The notes under the pieces were generated by a model. The model was not told the origin of the DNA. It was given only the letters and a program-made list of their open reading frames with translations, and did not search any database. A stretch of DNA of 64,000 nucleotides, taken from contig NZ_JVNU01000025.1 in assembly GCF_001071995.1 (NCBI RefSeq), positions 172 to 64,171 on the forward strand, in the 5' to 3' direction. How positions within the stretch are numbered: position 1 is the first letter of the stretch; the number at the start of each line of letters is the position of its first letter. This document shows positions 7,459-17,200 of this stretch, one piece after another. The position numbers were made by a program, and so were the translations under genes. This DNA is from Streptococcus sp. 263_SSPC (GTDB lineage Bacteria; Bacillota; Bacilli; Lactobacillales; Aerococcaceae).

Positions 7459-9687
7459 TTAATTTTCAAACAACATTTCAATTGGCTTCCAAGAATCTTG
7501 AGTCATCTCATCTACCCACTTACCTTCATTGAGATACCAGAGGCTTTCATTATAATCTCTTACAAAGGCCCATTTAACCTTATGACGTTTTGCGTAGTCC
7601 TTAAGAGCTTCATATTTAGCTGGTGCATACGGATCAATATTCTTATCCATTCCAGATAAAGTTTCTCCGCCTTTTGTTTCGATGATATAAATATCTCCAT
7701 TTTTCATTTTCACAATGAAGTCTGGATAGAAGTGACTTCGTCCACCGTTTGTTCCGTAGGCTAGTGAGAAATATTGTGTACCAGAATCACCATTTTTGTA
7801 TACAAAATCTACATCTTCTCGTTCTTCCATATAGCGCTCGAAAAGTCTTTCAACAAGGCTAGGTCTGGCTGCTATCGATGCAGTAGTATATCCCGCATAT
7901 GCGCTTGTCCGAACAATCTTGCCTTCTATTTGAGGATTATAGGTATATCGTTCCTCCAACGGAAGTGTAAAATCGTTTTGTTGGATATTTTCAAGTTCTA
8001 GAGTCATTGCTTTCGCTATATCAATTTTTCTAAACTCTTCACGGAGCACACGCCAGTTATTGAGGATAAATGCCGTCCACTCTTGTGCATCTAATTTTAG
8101 GAGGCGTTCCTCTGTTGGACGTCCATCAGCTAGGAAGAAACGTTTAAGAATCGCTTCAACCTTTGATACAGGTAGGTGAGTCACACGATCTAGTTCATGA
8201 AAGGCATGCAGTAAATCAAGACGATTCCCACGATAATCCACCTCTACAGAGCGTTCAAGATCTTGTAGTCGATCTGAATGATCGAGGGTATCAAATCGTC
8301 CCTGCTTATACGTTGTCTTGATCGTTCGACCTATAATTAATCCATGATTCTCCACTTTCATTCTATTTTCTTCAACATCATCAGAAAGATTCCATGCTTC
8401 TTTCAATCCTTCGTAGAGGTTTTTGCGGATAGCTTTTTCATCTTTCTCCGCAGTTTCATTGATAATACGCTCACTAATCAATTTTAAATCTTTAGCACTA
8501 TCTTTTAATCGAAGGATAGGCGTTGGGGCAACGGCTCCGCCTTCCACGAAAGCTCCTGTTAGGAAATCTTTATCAAAAGTGTAGAGATATGCATTATCTA
8601 GAACGTCAACGTTATAGTGCCCTCGTTGTGGTTGAGGCATACGACGAATACGACCGATTGTTTGGATGGTAAAGTATTCACCCATATTTTCACGGATTTT
8701 AATTAAGATTTTTGCTCGTGGAGCATCCCAACCTGTGGCGATTGCCTGTTTGATGATTAGATATTCGACGGGATTATCTAGTTTTGTCACATCTAGGTGG
8801 TTTCGTTTTTTATCCGCTAACCAGATTCCTAGTTTCCCGTCTTCGTATGTTTTCTTCAGATGGTTTTCAATATAATTTTCAATTCTTGAAACTAAATCAG
8901 CTTCTGAATCTGATTTATCAGGCAACTGAACGATGACTAAGGGATTTACACCTTGAATATCGTTGTTTTGGTATTCATGAACTATTTCTTTCCGTTTGTT
9001 CTCCGCCGCCTCAAAAAGAAGAGCGAATTCATCTGTAACGTCCAATTCGATATCTAATCCCTCGTTGACTACCACGGCCTTTGTGATCAATCCTGATTCG
9101 ATAACAGATTCTTCTGTAACTTCGTAGTATTCCGAACTCTTCGGAGTATGAGGATTGGCAATGGTAGCCGATACACGTACAGTTTTTGAGGCTTTAAATC
9201 GAGAAATTACATCACGAGCTTTTTTAGTATCATTACGATGCGCTTCATCGATAACTAGTATGAAATGTCGCCCTTGTTGGAAAGCTTTTTCTATCTTATC
9301 CTCAAGATTATCGCGCTCGCTATCAGTTAACATCGCTTTAGATTTTTTCCCGATTACTCGTTCGTAGTTGATAAATGTCACAGTATCCCTATCGAAACCA
9401 TTTAGCAGTGCATCATCAACTGATTGCGCCTTGATGCCAGAAAAAGCTTTCGCCTTGTCTTGACTCTGTTCCTCTAATTCTCCAGCTCCAGGAGTAAACC
9501 AGACAAAAGCAACATTATCATGTGTAGTTGATATGTAGTCATTTATCCATGAGAGCAGACAGATTGTTTTACCCGAACCAGTCGGGGCTTTAATTACTAA
9601 CTCGTTTACTCCATATTCAGGAGCAGTGAAACTCAGAAGTTTATCAACAACGTTTTTTTGAAAATCTTTTAATTCTATCATTACCAT
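7459..9687 (-). CDS. Type III restriction-modification system, restriction (Res) subunit
   Basis: 742 residues. An SF2 helicase/translocase comes first: Walker A APTGSGKT (residues 34-41), a DEAH box in VIDEAHRND (147-150), and motif VI TIGRIRRMPQ. A C-terminal PD-(D/E)XK nuclease follows, with PDFIVKM and YIIETKGG (about 660-690). With Mod it would cut DNA after head-to-head encounters at unmethylated sites. Many Res proteins are 850-1000 residues, so this one is compact. The first ATG overlaps the mod stop; the second in-frame ATG at 9681 has better spacing to AAAGGA and may be the real start. Translation is coupled to mod. Confidence 0.92.
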   Translation of the reverse strand: MVMIELKDFQKNVVDKLLSFTAPEYGVNELVIKAPTGSGKTICLLSWINDYISTTHDNVAFVWFTPGAGELEEQSQDKAKAFSGIKAQSVDDALLNGFDRDTVTFINYERVIGKKSKAMLTDSERDNLEDKIEKAFQQGRHFILVIDEAHRNDTKKARDVISRFKASKTVRVSATIANPHTPKSSEYYEVTEESVIESGLITKAVVVNEGLDIELDVTDEFALLFEAAENKRKEIVHEYQNNDIQGVNPLVIVQLPDKSDSEADLVSRIENYIENHLKKTYEDGKLGIWLADKKRNHLDVTKLDNPVEYLIIKQAIATGWDAPRAKILIKIRENMGEYFTIQTIGRIRRMPQPQRGHYNVDVLDNAYLYTFDKDFLTGAFVEGGAVAPTPILRLKDSAKDLKLISERIINETAEKDEKAIRKNLYEGLKEAWNLSDDVEENRMKVENHGLIIGRTIKTTYKQGRFDTLDHSDRLQDLERSVEVDYRGNRLDLLHAFHELDRVTHLPVSKVEAILKRFFLADGRPTEERLLKLDAQEWTAFILNNWRVLREEFRKIDIAKAMTLELENIQQNDFTLPLEERYTYNPQIEGKIVRTSAYAGYTTASIAARPSLVERLFERYMEEREDVDFVYKNGDSGTQYFSLAYGTNGGRSHFYPDFIVKMKNGDIYIIETKGGETLSGMDKNIDPYAPAKYEALKDYAKRHKVKWAFVRDYNESLWYLNEGKWVDEMTQDSWKPIEMLFEN

Positions 9688-11285
9688 AAATCCTTTCCAA
9701 AGTAATAATCAGGAATTATTTGTTTTGTAACATTTAATTTTGACAACAATTCTGCCTCCTTATTATTGAGCAAAACCGTTGGATGCAAAAAGAGAGTTGA
9801 ATCTTTTTCTAACTTTCCTTCTTTAATCAATTTTCCCAATTGTTCTTCTGTTAGAATGATTTGAACAGATGGATTTGAGATATCAATTCCAAATTCTAAT
9901 TCAACAAGTGGAGTGATATAATTCAAAAGTTCATCTTCTAGTTGAAAATCTGGAAAATCGTTCTTATCAACAAAATCTGTTCTAAAATATTTGAGGTTAA
10001 AATCTTTACCTTTATAAAACTCAGTTCCTTCAGATATTTTTTTCAACCTTGCGAATGTTATTTCTTGAGCTATGTTATTTTCGTTATTTGTAGCTAGAAT
10101 AAATTTCCTATTTCCTCCCGACTCTAGAACCGCTTGAGCAGTCGTGCCGGATCCTGCAAAAAAATCAAGAATCACTGAGTTTTCAGGAGCTGTTACCTCA
10201 ATTAAGTATTTCATCAGCTCTAAAGGTTTTGGATTATTAAATTGAACATCTGGCAATAATTTTTTTAAAAACATAGTGGTCCTTTGATTATCAAATACTC
10301 CCCAGTTCGATTTTAGTGCTTTTGTAGAATTTCTCATATTATATAGGAATTCTTTCTGTTTAGGTAAGTTTTTCTTCCACAAAATCCTGTTTTCAATAAT
10401 CATCCTTTCTAATGACTCTTTGGAGAAAGCCCAAGTATTTGTATATTCTTTTCCAGTGTTGGGGTCAGTAATAGTAAAGGCTTCTTCAAGCGGTTTAGTT
10501 GTACTTTTTATATTTGATTCTCTCCATGGTCCGCGAGGATCATTATCTGGATTCTTAAAACCTGTCTCGTCTCTTTTTTCTCCCAGAAATCTAAATTTAT
10601 CTGAAACTTGATAGGCTAATATGTACTCATGTACTCCTACCATCATATTTCTTGGTGGAACACCTTTTGCAGACGATTTTTTATCCCAAACAATTGTCTC
10701 TATAAAGTTATGTTCCCCAAAAATCTCATCCATCAATAGTTTGAGCTGACTATGTTCATTTTCATCAATACTAACCAAAATAACTCCTGAATCAGAAAGC
10801 AGATGTTTAGCAATTTTCAATCGCTTACTCATAAAACTTAGCCACTTGGAATGAGAATAACTATCTGATTTATCCACTATTCTATCATTATATATAAAAT
10901 CCTTATTCCCTGTATTATAAGGAGGATCGATGTAAATAACATCTATTTTACCAGAATGTGTTTTTTCAAGAAGATGTAAACTGTGTAGATTTTCTCCCTC
11001 TAAAAGAAAATTATAATCTTTAACCTCTGGATTCCCTACTATTTTTTTCTCTACAGCTTCCACGAAGACAGGTATTTTTGTTTTCATTTCTTCTTCAACG
11101 ATTTCCGCATGCTCTTCCCAAACTAGACCGTACTTTTTAGTTTGTAATAGGCGAAAAACTTCTTCTAGTTTATTGACATCTTCATTACGATGCTCCTCAA
11201 GAGCCTGTTCCAAGAGTTGTTTAACATATTGGATTGCGCCATCTTTTTCATTTTTTCGTGGACGTTCAATGAAATCTTCTGACAT
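9681..11285 (-). CDS. Type III DNA adenine methyltransferase (Mod)
   Basis: 534 residues with the beta-class order of N6-adenine methylase motifs: catalytic DPPYNTG at 120-126, a target-recognition region of about 200 residues, then the SAM-binding FFAGSGTTAQAV from residue 375. It modifies the recognition site and is also the specificity subunit for Res. No simple-sequence repeat able to cause phase variation is visible in the gene. The stop overlaps the Res start. The stretch 11286-11489 upstream shows no further gene. Confidence 0.94.
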   Translation of the reverse strand: MSEDFIERPRKNEKDGAIQYVKQLLEQALEEHRNEDVNKLEEVFRLLQTKKYGLVWEEHAEIVEEEMKTKIPVFVEAVEKKIVGNPEVKDYNFLLEGENLHSLHLLEKTHSGKIDVIYIDPPYNTGNKDFIYNDRIVDKSDSYSHSKWLSFMSKRLKIAKHLLSDSGVILVSIDENEHSQLKLLMDEIFGEHNFIETIVWDKKSSAKGVPPRNMMVGVHEYILAYQVSDKFRFLGEKRDETGFKNPDNDPRGPWRESNIKSTTKPLEEAFTITDPNTGKEYTNTWAFSKESLERMIIENRILWKKNLPKQKEFLYNMRNSTKALKSNWGVFDNQRTTMFLKKLLPDVQFNNPKPLELMKYLIEVTAPENSVILDFFAGSGTTAQAVLESGGNRKFILATNNENNIAQEITFARLKKISEGTEFYKGKDFNLKYFRTDFVDKNDFPDFQLEDELLNYITPLVELEFGIDISNPSVQIILTEEQLGKLIKEGKLEKDSTLFLHPTVLLNNKEAELLSKLNVTKQIIPDYYFGKDLW

Positions 11286-11489
11286 TAGAAACTACCTCCA
11301 TTTTAAATTCAGTCTATTTTTAACATTTTTTGAAATATACTTTTTAAGTATACCATGAAAGCATTTTCTGAAAAAGAGGTATCCTATCTAAAAACATCAC
11401 TTTCTGGTTTCAACCAACTTAGGAATATTTCCTTCATCCTATTTTCACTCTTCTAAAACAAGGTAATAATTCCGATTCACTATGAAAAT

Positions 11490-11523
11490 AAAATAGCCTA
11501 CTGACATCTTCATCAGTAGGCTC
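11490..11523 (-). terminator. Terminator of the lysis cassette
   Basis: AGCCTACTGA / TCAGTAGGCT with an 8-base loop, followed on the minus strand by a T-rich run. Confidence 0.88.
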
Positions 11524-11527
11524 TAAT

Positions 11528-12391
11528 TTATCCCAATATTTCATTGACTCTTTGCTGAACTGCATCATAATCGTACCCAGCAGCTTCCAGCCGCTCTTTG
11601 CGTTCTTCTCCATTACCCCAATCGCCCTGAATTACTTCATAGGCAAGAGCATCCATCGTTTTTATATCATTGATTTGAGATCCTTGTAATGCAAGATTTA
11701 CTTTCTCTTGAATTCTTTCTGCATTATACCCAGCCTCTGTCAATTGTTTTATTCGTTCTTGGCCAACTCCCCATTCTCCTCGAATAACTTGTTGGACAAT
11801 TTCATTATCATTATTGAAAACTTCATGACGTACCCATGTTTTCATGTGGAATTTTTCCTCTGGAAAGTAGTTATGTAAAATCTCAATCAGATTATTTCCT
11901 AGGGAAGCAAAATATTTCATTCTTTCAATAAAATATGATCGTACACTCTCCGTAGTTCCTCCATGTAACTCCATACTCCGATGAGGGCAGCTGGTTGGTA
12001 CAAATTCATGATGGAGTCGAACCGTCTCTCGTGAGATTGGCATTCCTGCTTCTACCAAGTCCGCTGCTGCTTTCAATAGAGTCACATCTTCATTCTGTAG
12101 GAATTCCTCATCGCTTGCTGATAGGCTCTCACAAACCTCGTATCCGACAGAACGGCAGTTACTCCACCAATCTCCGGTATGGTAGCCAATGTTTTCAATT
12201 GGAACAACCTGAACAATCGTGTCTCGGTTGCAATAGAAATGTGCTATTCCTAAGGCTTTATCACGATTCCTTAGAAAAGAAATATATCGTTGTGGTTTTA
12301 TTCTCCCTGCATCATTGTGGATCACCACAAAGTCAAAACTTTCTAAAAATCCACTATCCTTCATTACAAAATCTCTCAAAATTTTAATCAT
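11528..12391 (-). CDS. N-acetylmuramoyl-L-alanine amidase (endolysin) with two Cpl-7-type repeats
   Basis: 287 residues with no signal peptide. Residues 1 to about 150 form an Amidase_2 zinc hydrolase: first ligand in VIHND, IGYHTGDWW, VGYEVCE, and a closing His/Cys segment HHEF...SCPHRS. Residues about 205-287 hold two copies of a 36-residue wall-binding repeat (GEWGVGQERIKQLTEAGY and GDWGNGEERKERLEAAGY) like the CW_7/Cpl-7 motif. It cleaves the amide between MurNAc and L-Ala. It follows the holin by one base, so it is presumably released through it. The order sigma factor, DUF1659, DUF2922, holin, amidase argues for a regulated lysis cassette. Confidence 0.9.
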   Translation of the reverse strand: MIKILRDFVMKDSGFLESFDFVVIHNDAGRIKPQRYISFLRNRDKALGIAHFYCNRDTIVQVVPIENIGYHTGDWWSNCRSVGYEVCESLSASDEEFLQNEDVTLLKAAADLVEAGMPISRETVRLHHEFVPTSCPHRSMELHGGTTESVRSYFIERMKYFASLGNNLIEILHNYFPEEKFHMKTWVRHEVFNNDNEIVQQVIRGEWGVGQERIKQLTEAGYNAERIQEKVNLALQGSQINDIKTMDALAYEVIQGDWGNGEERKERLEAAGYDYDAVQQRVNEILG

Positions 12392-12392
12392 T

Positions 12393-12797
12393 TTAATTCT
12401 CCTCCTTTTGATGTAGTTGTCTTAGCACATTTTGAAGCTTTTGAGGAACAGGCAATCCGAGATGTGACGCATTTTCGAGAATTGAGATTCCTTCATTCGA
12501 AATATAGAAGAAGATTACTGCTGCTCGTAACACTCCTGCTTTCCCCAAAATATAAACATCTACAACATTTGCCGTTCCTACGAGCACAAAAATAAGTACC
12601 TTACGAGCAATACCCTTATACCCAACTGCACTTGAAAGCTGCCGTTGATCAATAGCATTTAGTACTCCTGTTATGTAATCCAGAATGATAAGAACTAACA
12701 AAGCATAGAGGAGGCCATCTTTCCCTCCAAGGAACCCACCCAATAGAGCTCCGAGGGTAAAAATTCCGGTTTGCAAATAGTAAAATGATGTTTTCAT
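12393..12797 (-). CDS. Phage-type holin (toxin-secretion/lysis holin family)
   Basis: 134 residues with three or four hydrophobic segments: a glycine-rich N-terminal pair (GIFTLGALLGGFLGGKDGLLYALLVLIILDY), ITGVLNAI, then KVLIFVLVGTANVVDVYIL. This pattern is typical of the holin_4/Cph1 family. It would make membrane lesions that release the amidase. The ribosome binding site is AAGGGAGG. The gene is preceded by a predicted three-way-junction RNA and coupled to the amidase gene. Confidence 0.88.
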   Translation of the reverse strand: MKTSFYYLQTGIFTLGALLGGFLGGKDGLLYALLVLIILDYITGVLNAIDQRQLSSAVGYKGIARKVLIFVLVGTANVVDVYILGKAGVLRAAVIFFYISNEGISILENASHLGLPVPQKLQNVLRQLHQKEEN

Positions 12798-12824
12798 AAA
12801 ATTTCCTCCCTTACATCATTTCGA

Positions 12825-12915
12825 GAAGGTTAGGAGAACCATCCTTAATAGATGATTCTCCATTCCTGCTAGAAAATTACCCTTTAGAATTTTCTAGCTC
12901 ACCTTCCTAACCTTC
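12825..12915 (-). promoter_or_regulatory. Predicted three-way-junction RNA element ahead of the holin gene
   Basis: The closing stem GAAGGTTAGG (12825-12834) / CCTAACCTTC (12906-12915) encloses two further hairpins: GAGAACCATC / GATGATTCTC (12834-12860) and GCTAGAAAATT / AATTTTCTAGC (12868-12898). No T run follows on the minus strand, so it is not a plain terminator. It may control holin expression or stabilise mRNA ends between the DUF2922 and holin genes. Confidence 0.7.
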
Positions 12916-12917
12916 AT

Positions 12918-13172
12918 TTATTTTTTCTTTTTGTCGTTAAAGATCTCATTCTTAATACGAGTCATATAGCTAGCGCTTTCCCCATTCGTATACAATTGGA
13001 TCCCTTGTTTTTCGAACAAGTTGGCATCCGCAATTTTTTTCATTGCTGCACGAGTAGTCGTAGCATCAAGATTATCTTCTGGATGTGCAATAACAAGACG
13101 TTTTGTTTTACCATCACTTCCTGTGAACCCTAAATATAGCTCTTTAACTGTTGTTGTTGTTTCATCTGCCAT
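12918..13172 (-). CDS. DUF2922 family protein
   Basis: An 84-residue soluble protein with the sequence pattern of DUF2922 (LYLGFTGSDGKTKRLVIAHP, then an alternating helix/strand half and a Lys-rich end). In Firmicutes this family is almost always encoded next to DUF1659, as here. Molecular function is unknown. Good ribosome binding site; 21 bases after the DUF1659 gene. Its presence in a sigma/holin/amidase operon suggests a role tied to that regulated programme. Confidence 0.85.
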   Translation of the reverse strand: MADETTTTVKELYLGFTGSDGKTKRLVIAHPEDNLDATTTRAAMKKIADANLFEKQGIQLYTNGESASYMTRIKNEIFNDKKKK

Positions 13173-13193
13173 GATATTTCCCTCCTTTGTTTA

Positions 13194-13403
13194 TTAGTTT
13201 CTGTCGTGTCGTGTTCGAACGACTGTATCGCAGTATGTCATCGCTTCTTTTGCAAGAGTATCGACTGCGTCTGAGACCGTCATTACCGCATCATGCGTAG
13301 CCCCTTGCTTCAAGTTTTGAAGACTTTTGAATTTCTTCACTTTCCCTTTTTCCGCATCTTGGTAGAATAGTTCCAATGTTGCTTTATTAAATGTTTCTGA
13401 CAT
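13194..13403 (-). CDS. DUF1659 family protein
   Basis: A 69-residue protein matching DUF1659 in size and pattern (KATLELFYQ, then KKFKSLQNLKQGATHDAVM and VSDAVDTLAKE). It is the usual partner of DUF2922. The start has AAGGAGGAC just upstream. The 70-base gap from the sigma-factor gene is the largest in the first half of the cassette and could hold a promoter recognised by that sigma factor. Function is unknown. Confidence 0.85.
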   Translation of the reverse strand: MSETFNKATLELFYQDAEKGKVKKFKSLQNLKQGATHDAVMTVSDAVDTLAKEAMTYCDTVVRTRHDRN

Positions 13404-13473
13404 GTTTATGTCCTCCTTATTTGGTTTATTTTTTGTTTTGTAGTGTCATGACTTCTACATCTATATAAACCAA

Positions 13474-14013
13474 TTAGGCATCTAATTTGCTATGCTTGTC
13501 TAAAAATTTTTTCAACTTTTTTCGGATTGATAGAATATCCTGCTGCACTGCTGAACGTGTGCGCCCTATTCTTTTTGCATATTCTGTAACAGATTCATCA
13601 CTTTGCATCATATATTGCAGTGTTTTCATTTGAATTTTCGTGAGCATTCGGAAAAATTCCTTATAATCAGATTCCACCTCGAACCAGTAGGGATCTTTTT
13701 CCGATTCCTGCATCCAATCCTGATTAAACTCTACGGTTTCGATGTTTTTCTTAGTTATGCGTTTGAGAAACTTCCAATATAATTTCCGTTGTAGATAGGT
13801 ATTAAATTGCTTGGCTGCATCCGCAGAGTCAAGTGGATTCGAATCAGTATCTTGATAGGATTCCAATAGTAGTAATCGTCCTTCTTGCAAGAAATCATCA
13901 TATTCAGAATTATTCTTTTGAATGTTAAGCTTTTTCATTACGTGATAAATAACCCCTTCGAATTGCTCGAAAAGTTGAGTAGTTGTTTCTTCAGTTTCTG
14001 TCCATGCTTTCAT
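13474..14013 (-). CDS. ComX/SigH-like alternative sigma factor
   Basis: 179 residues with sigma-70 region 2 (DDFLQEGRLLLLESYQ, RKLYWKFLKRI) and a region-4 helix-turn-helix (VTEYAKRIGRTRSAVQQDILSIRKKL). It lacks regions 1 and 3, as in small ECF-like or competence sigma factors. It is the first gene of the lysis cassette and probably drives it. No anti-sigma factor is adjacent. The similarity to ComX of streptococci is at fold level only; whether competence, stress or another cue activates it cannot be read here. Confidence 0.82.
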   Translation of the reverse strand: MKAWTETEETTTQLFEQFEGVIYHVMKKLNIQKNNSEYDDFLQEGRLLLLESYQDTDSNPLDSADAAKQFNTYLQRKLYWKFLKRITKKNIETVEFNQDWMQESEKDPYWFEVESDYKEFFRMLTKIQMKTLQYMMQSDESVTEYAKRIGRTRSAVQQDILSIRKKLKKFLDKHSKLDA

Positions 14014-14228
14014 AGTTCTTCTCCTAAAATAGAATTAGAAACTAGCTAATCTCTATATTGAACTATGGAGAAGAAGTTAAAGAGGGGCGAGAATATTTCC
14101 TATATATTAATAATACTTCTTATTTTTGTAGATGTTATTCTGTTTGGAAACTATTTTAAAAAATGTGCGGTTGTCTTCTTTCTAATGTAAATATAACGAA
14201 TCCATATTGGATAAAAAGTCGAAATATA

Positions 14229-14260
14229 AAAAGGACTGCACTTGCAAAAGTCAGTCCTTA
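14229..14260 (-). terminator. Terminator of the YobI-like NTPase gene
   Basis: AAGGACTG / CAGTCCTT with a 12-base loop; on the minus strand it is followed by five T. The stretch 14014-14228, upstream of the sigma gene, shows only AT-rich sequence. Confidence 0.85.
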
Positions 14261-14280
14261 GAATTAATTATATTTCAATA

Positions 14281-17200
14281 TTATCTATTGAGCATAAGTC
14301 GTTGTACATCCTTACTATTACGTATTTTTACGTACTCTTTATCGATTAGTTTTTCTCCTACTTGTTCCTTATATTCGTTATCCAAAGCTGGTTGTTTGTT
14401 TTCCCACACAGTAGCTAAGTCTGAAATTTCATCTACTAGAGAGATATATTCTCTTAGTTGTTCCGGCTTAGTGTCATTTGTTATCTTAGTTTCTATTAAA
14501 GATATTTTTGTTTCTATATCTATATATTCTTGTTTAAGAACATATTCCATGAAAGAATCACTTAGATATTTGTTATCTAGCCGTTCCAAATCACCATAAT
14601 TATCTAATTGTCTAATAAACTCTTCTTTTAGAGTAAAAGATTGAAAATCATTGCAAATATAAGCAATATTTTCTGGAGATATACTTTGATCCAAAATTAT
14701 TTCTATTAAATCAATTTTATTTAGATTTACTTTTTCTAGTAAAATTCCATCGTTTAACTTCTTAATTAAAATTAAACAGCTACTAGTGGATAAATTACTA
14801 TTAATCAAACTATATATCAGTTCTTCAGAAAGTGATTCAGCAGATAAGAGATCCACAACTTCTTTCTCATAAGAATTTGCTAAAAGAAGTAATTCTTCAT
14901 TGTAAGATTTTTCTAACAACACTTTCACATTTTCTTCTGTAGGTTCTAATAAATCTTTTTCTATTAAAATTCTTATTCTATCTTGCTTAAAATCAGAGCC
15001 AATTTCAGCAAGTCCATCCTCTGCATAATTTACAGCAGCCTCAAACACTATATCATTAGTAGAAATGTCTCGCATCATAGAATAACAAAGACCCTTATTT
15101 TTACCGAATATTTCTGTTGCATTTGAAGCATTTATATTTCGATTCAAATATTCAACAAAATTATTAAGATAAGATTTTACACTATTCCAGTATTCATTAA
15201 TATTATCAGAAGAACAGAAAATTAAATCTTTATCAAATAGCACTTCAAAAATCTTATCATCTGTTGAATCTATTGCTAATCTGTTTAATTCGGAAATTTT
15301 CACTATATTATTTTCAAGATATTTACATTTCTGTTCAACAGAAAGTTTTGATGAATTAAGAATTTTTATAAGTATATCTTCACTATTCTCAAATTTATCT
15401 GTATCAGCTTTTTGATCGATATAATCAGATACTACTGTATCAAAATCAGTCAAAATATAGTCTTCTGTTGAGAAGAGCTGAGGAGATTCAAATATAGCAT
15501 TTAATAAACCTCCGTATGGAACAAATTTATTAAGTACCATCTTTGTAATTTTAACTAGATTACTAATACTCATCTTATATAATCTATTCTTTTCTATTAG
15601 CAATCCACCTTTTAGGGATTTCGTAGCATCAACTCCTTTTAAGGAGTTAAATTTTACATTTACATTTTTTAAATTATCAAAAAAAACTTCAAAATCACTG
15701 TCAGTGATATTATTAATAACTTTCTCGTTACTTTGGATATATGGTTTAAATAGATTCAGTTCGCTAATTCCAATACTGTTAAGAGAAAAAGTAGCCTTCA
15801 ATAAATTTAAAAGTAGAGTTTCATTTTCATCTGCACTATTTTCCAAAATACTTACCAAATTGACTATATTATTTTCTGCTAATATTTTTACATATTCTTT
15901 TAGAAATAAATATTCATACTCTTTGATAATTCGAATTAAATCTTTAAATTTATTATTTTCAACAACTGAATCGGTAAGCGCAAGCACAATATCATTACGA
16001 TGTGTTGTAATACAATACCTTAAAATTTCGGCATTTAAACTATTGGATCGATTAAATTCGGAAGCTTCCAATCGTTGTGTAATTTTTTCAGGCGATTCCA
16101 CTTCTTGGAATATATCAATTTCTTTTCCTTCCATTAATCCTTTCATGTAGATCATGTCATTTGACATAAGTGCATTTGAATCTTTAATATCAAAATTTCC
16201 CTTATAGTACCAATATGTCTCATCTATTAATCCTTCGACTATTAAGAATCGAATTAACCCAAAATAGTGGTTATTTTTAAGCGTTTTATTTTTAGTTAAA
16301 AATACCGCATCCCTTTCATTATCACTCATTTTTGGTATTAGTTGGGTATAGTTGATTATATTTTTATTCTTAAGACTCTTTTCTAAAAGATTACGTTCTT
16401 TTTTTAACCTATTAATTTCTATTGCTTTATCTTCCGGAAGACTTTCAATTAATTCAACTGCTTTATTATCTGTTAGTATATATTGCTTTACGAAACTATC
16501 ATAATTAGATGCCGAAACAATTCGAAAACGCGAATCAATTTGTTTGCTTGTTCCCCTCTCCGAACTCCATGATTTTAGCAATTCTGACCATGTAGTATAC
16601 TCCTCATTGTCAAAATATAAATCTGTAGGAATCATTAATGCCATTGCTTCAAATTTATCATTTTCAAATCTGTTTTCTAAAAAGTTAATCTTCTCGTTAA
16701 TCTCTTTTAATTTCTTTTTATCCTTATTTGCGTTATTTTCTTTTTCTGTCTCTAATTTATTAAATACATCAATAATGTATCCTTGATCTTTTTGTAAAAG
16801 ATCAAATTCATGAGGAAATATATTTTTAACAACAACTAAAGCAAGCAACTTATTTCTATCCAACTCAATTTCTCTAATTGGTAAAACAGCTGAATATATT
16901 GTGTATTCATTAACGATATTTCGTAAAATTCTCATATCATCAATATAAAGCGAAAGTTTCCATAAAGTTTTTTTGCTTAACTCTTTTACTCCACGCTCAT
17001 CTTCTTCAATACCTACAAAATTTATTAATTCTAACAAATGATTTTCTGAATTTTTTGAGTTCACTATAGGAATTATTGGTAAAATAAAATCAAAAAATTT
17101 AGTTCTATCTTCTGAATAAAAAAGGCCATCTTTTATTAAGTATACAAACCTAACTATTCTATTCATCTGGTTCGTTTCCAAATAAGCATTCAAAAGAAAA

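Noticed and set aside
9681-11285. Phase-variable mod gene
   Set aside because: No homopolymer or short tandem repeat of useful length is present in or just before the gene.
11528-14013. Remnant of a prophage lysis module
   Set aside because: No capsid, tail, integrase or replication genes, and the leading sigma factor with the DUF1659/DUF2922 pair points to a chromosomal cassette. A phage origin of the holin and amidase remains possible.
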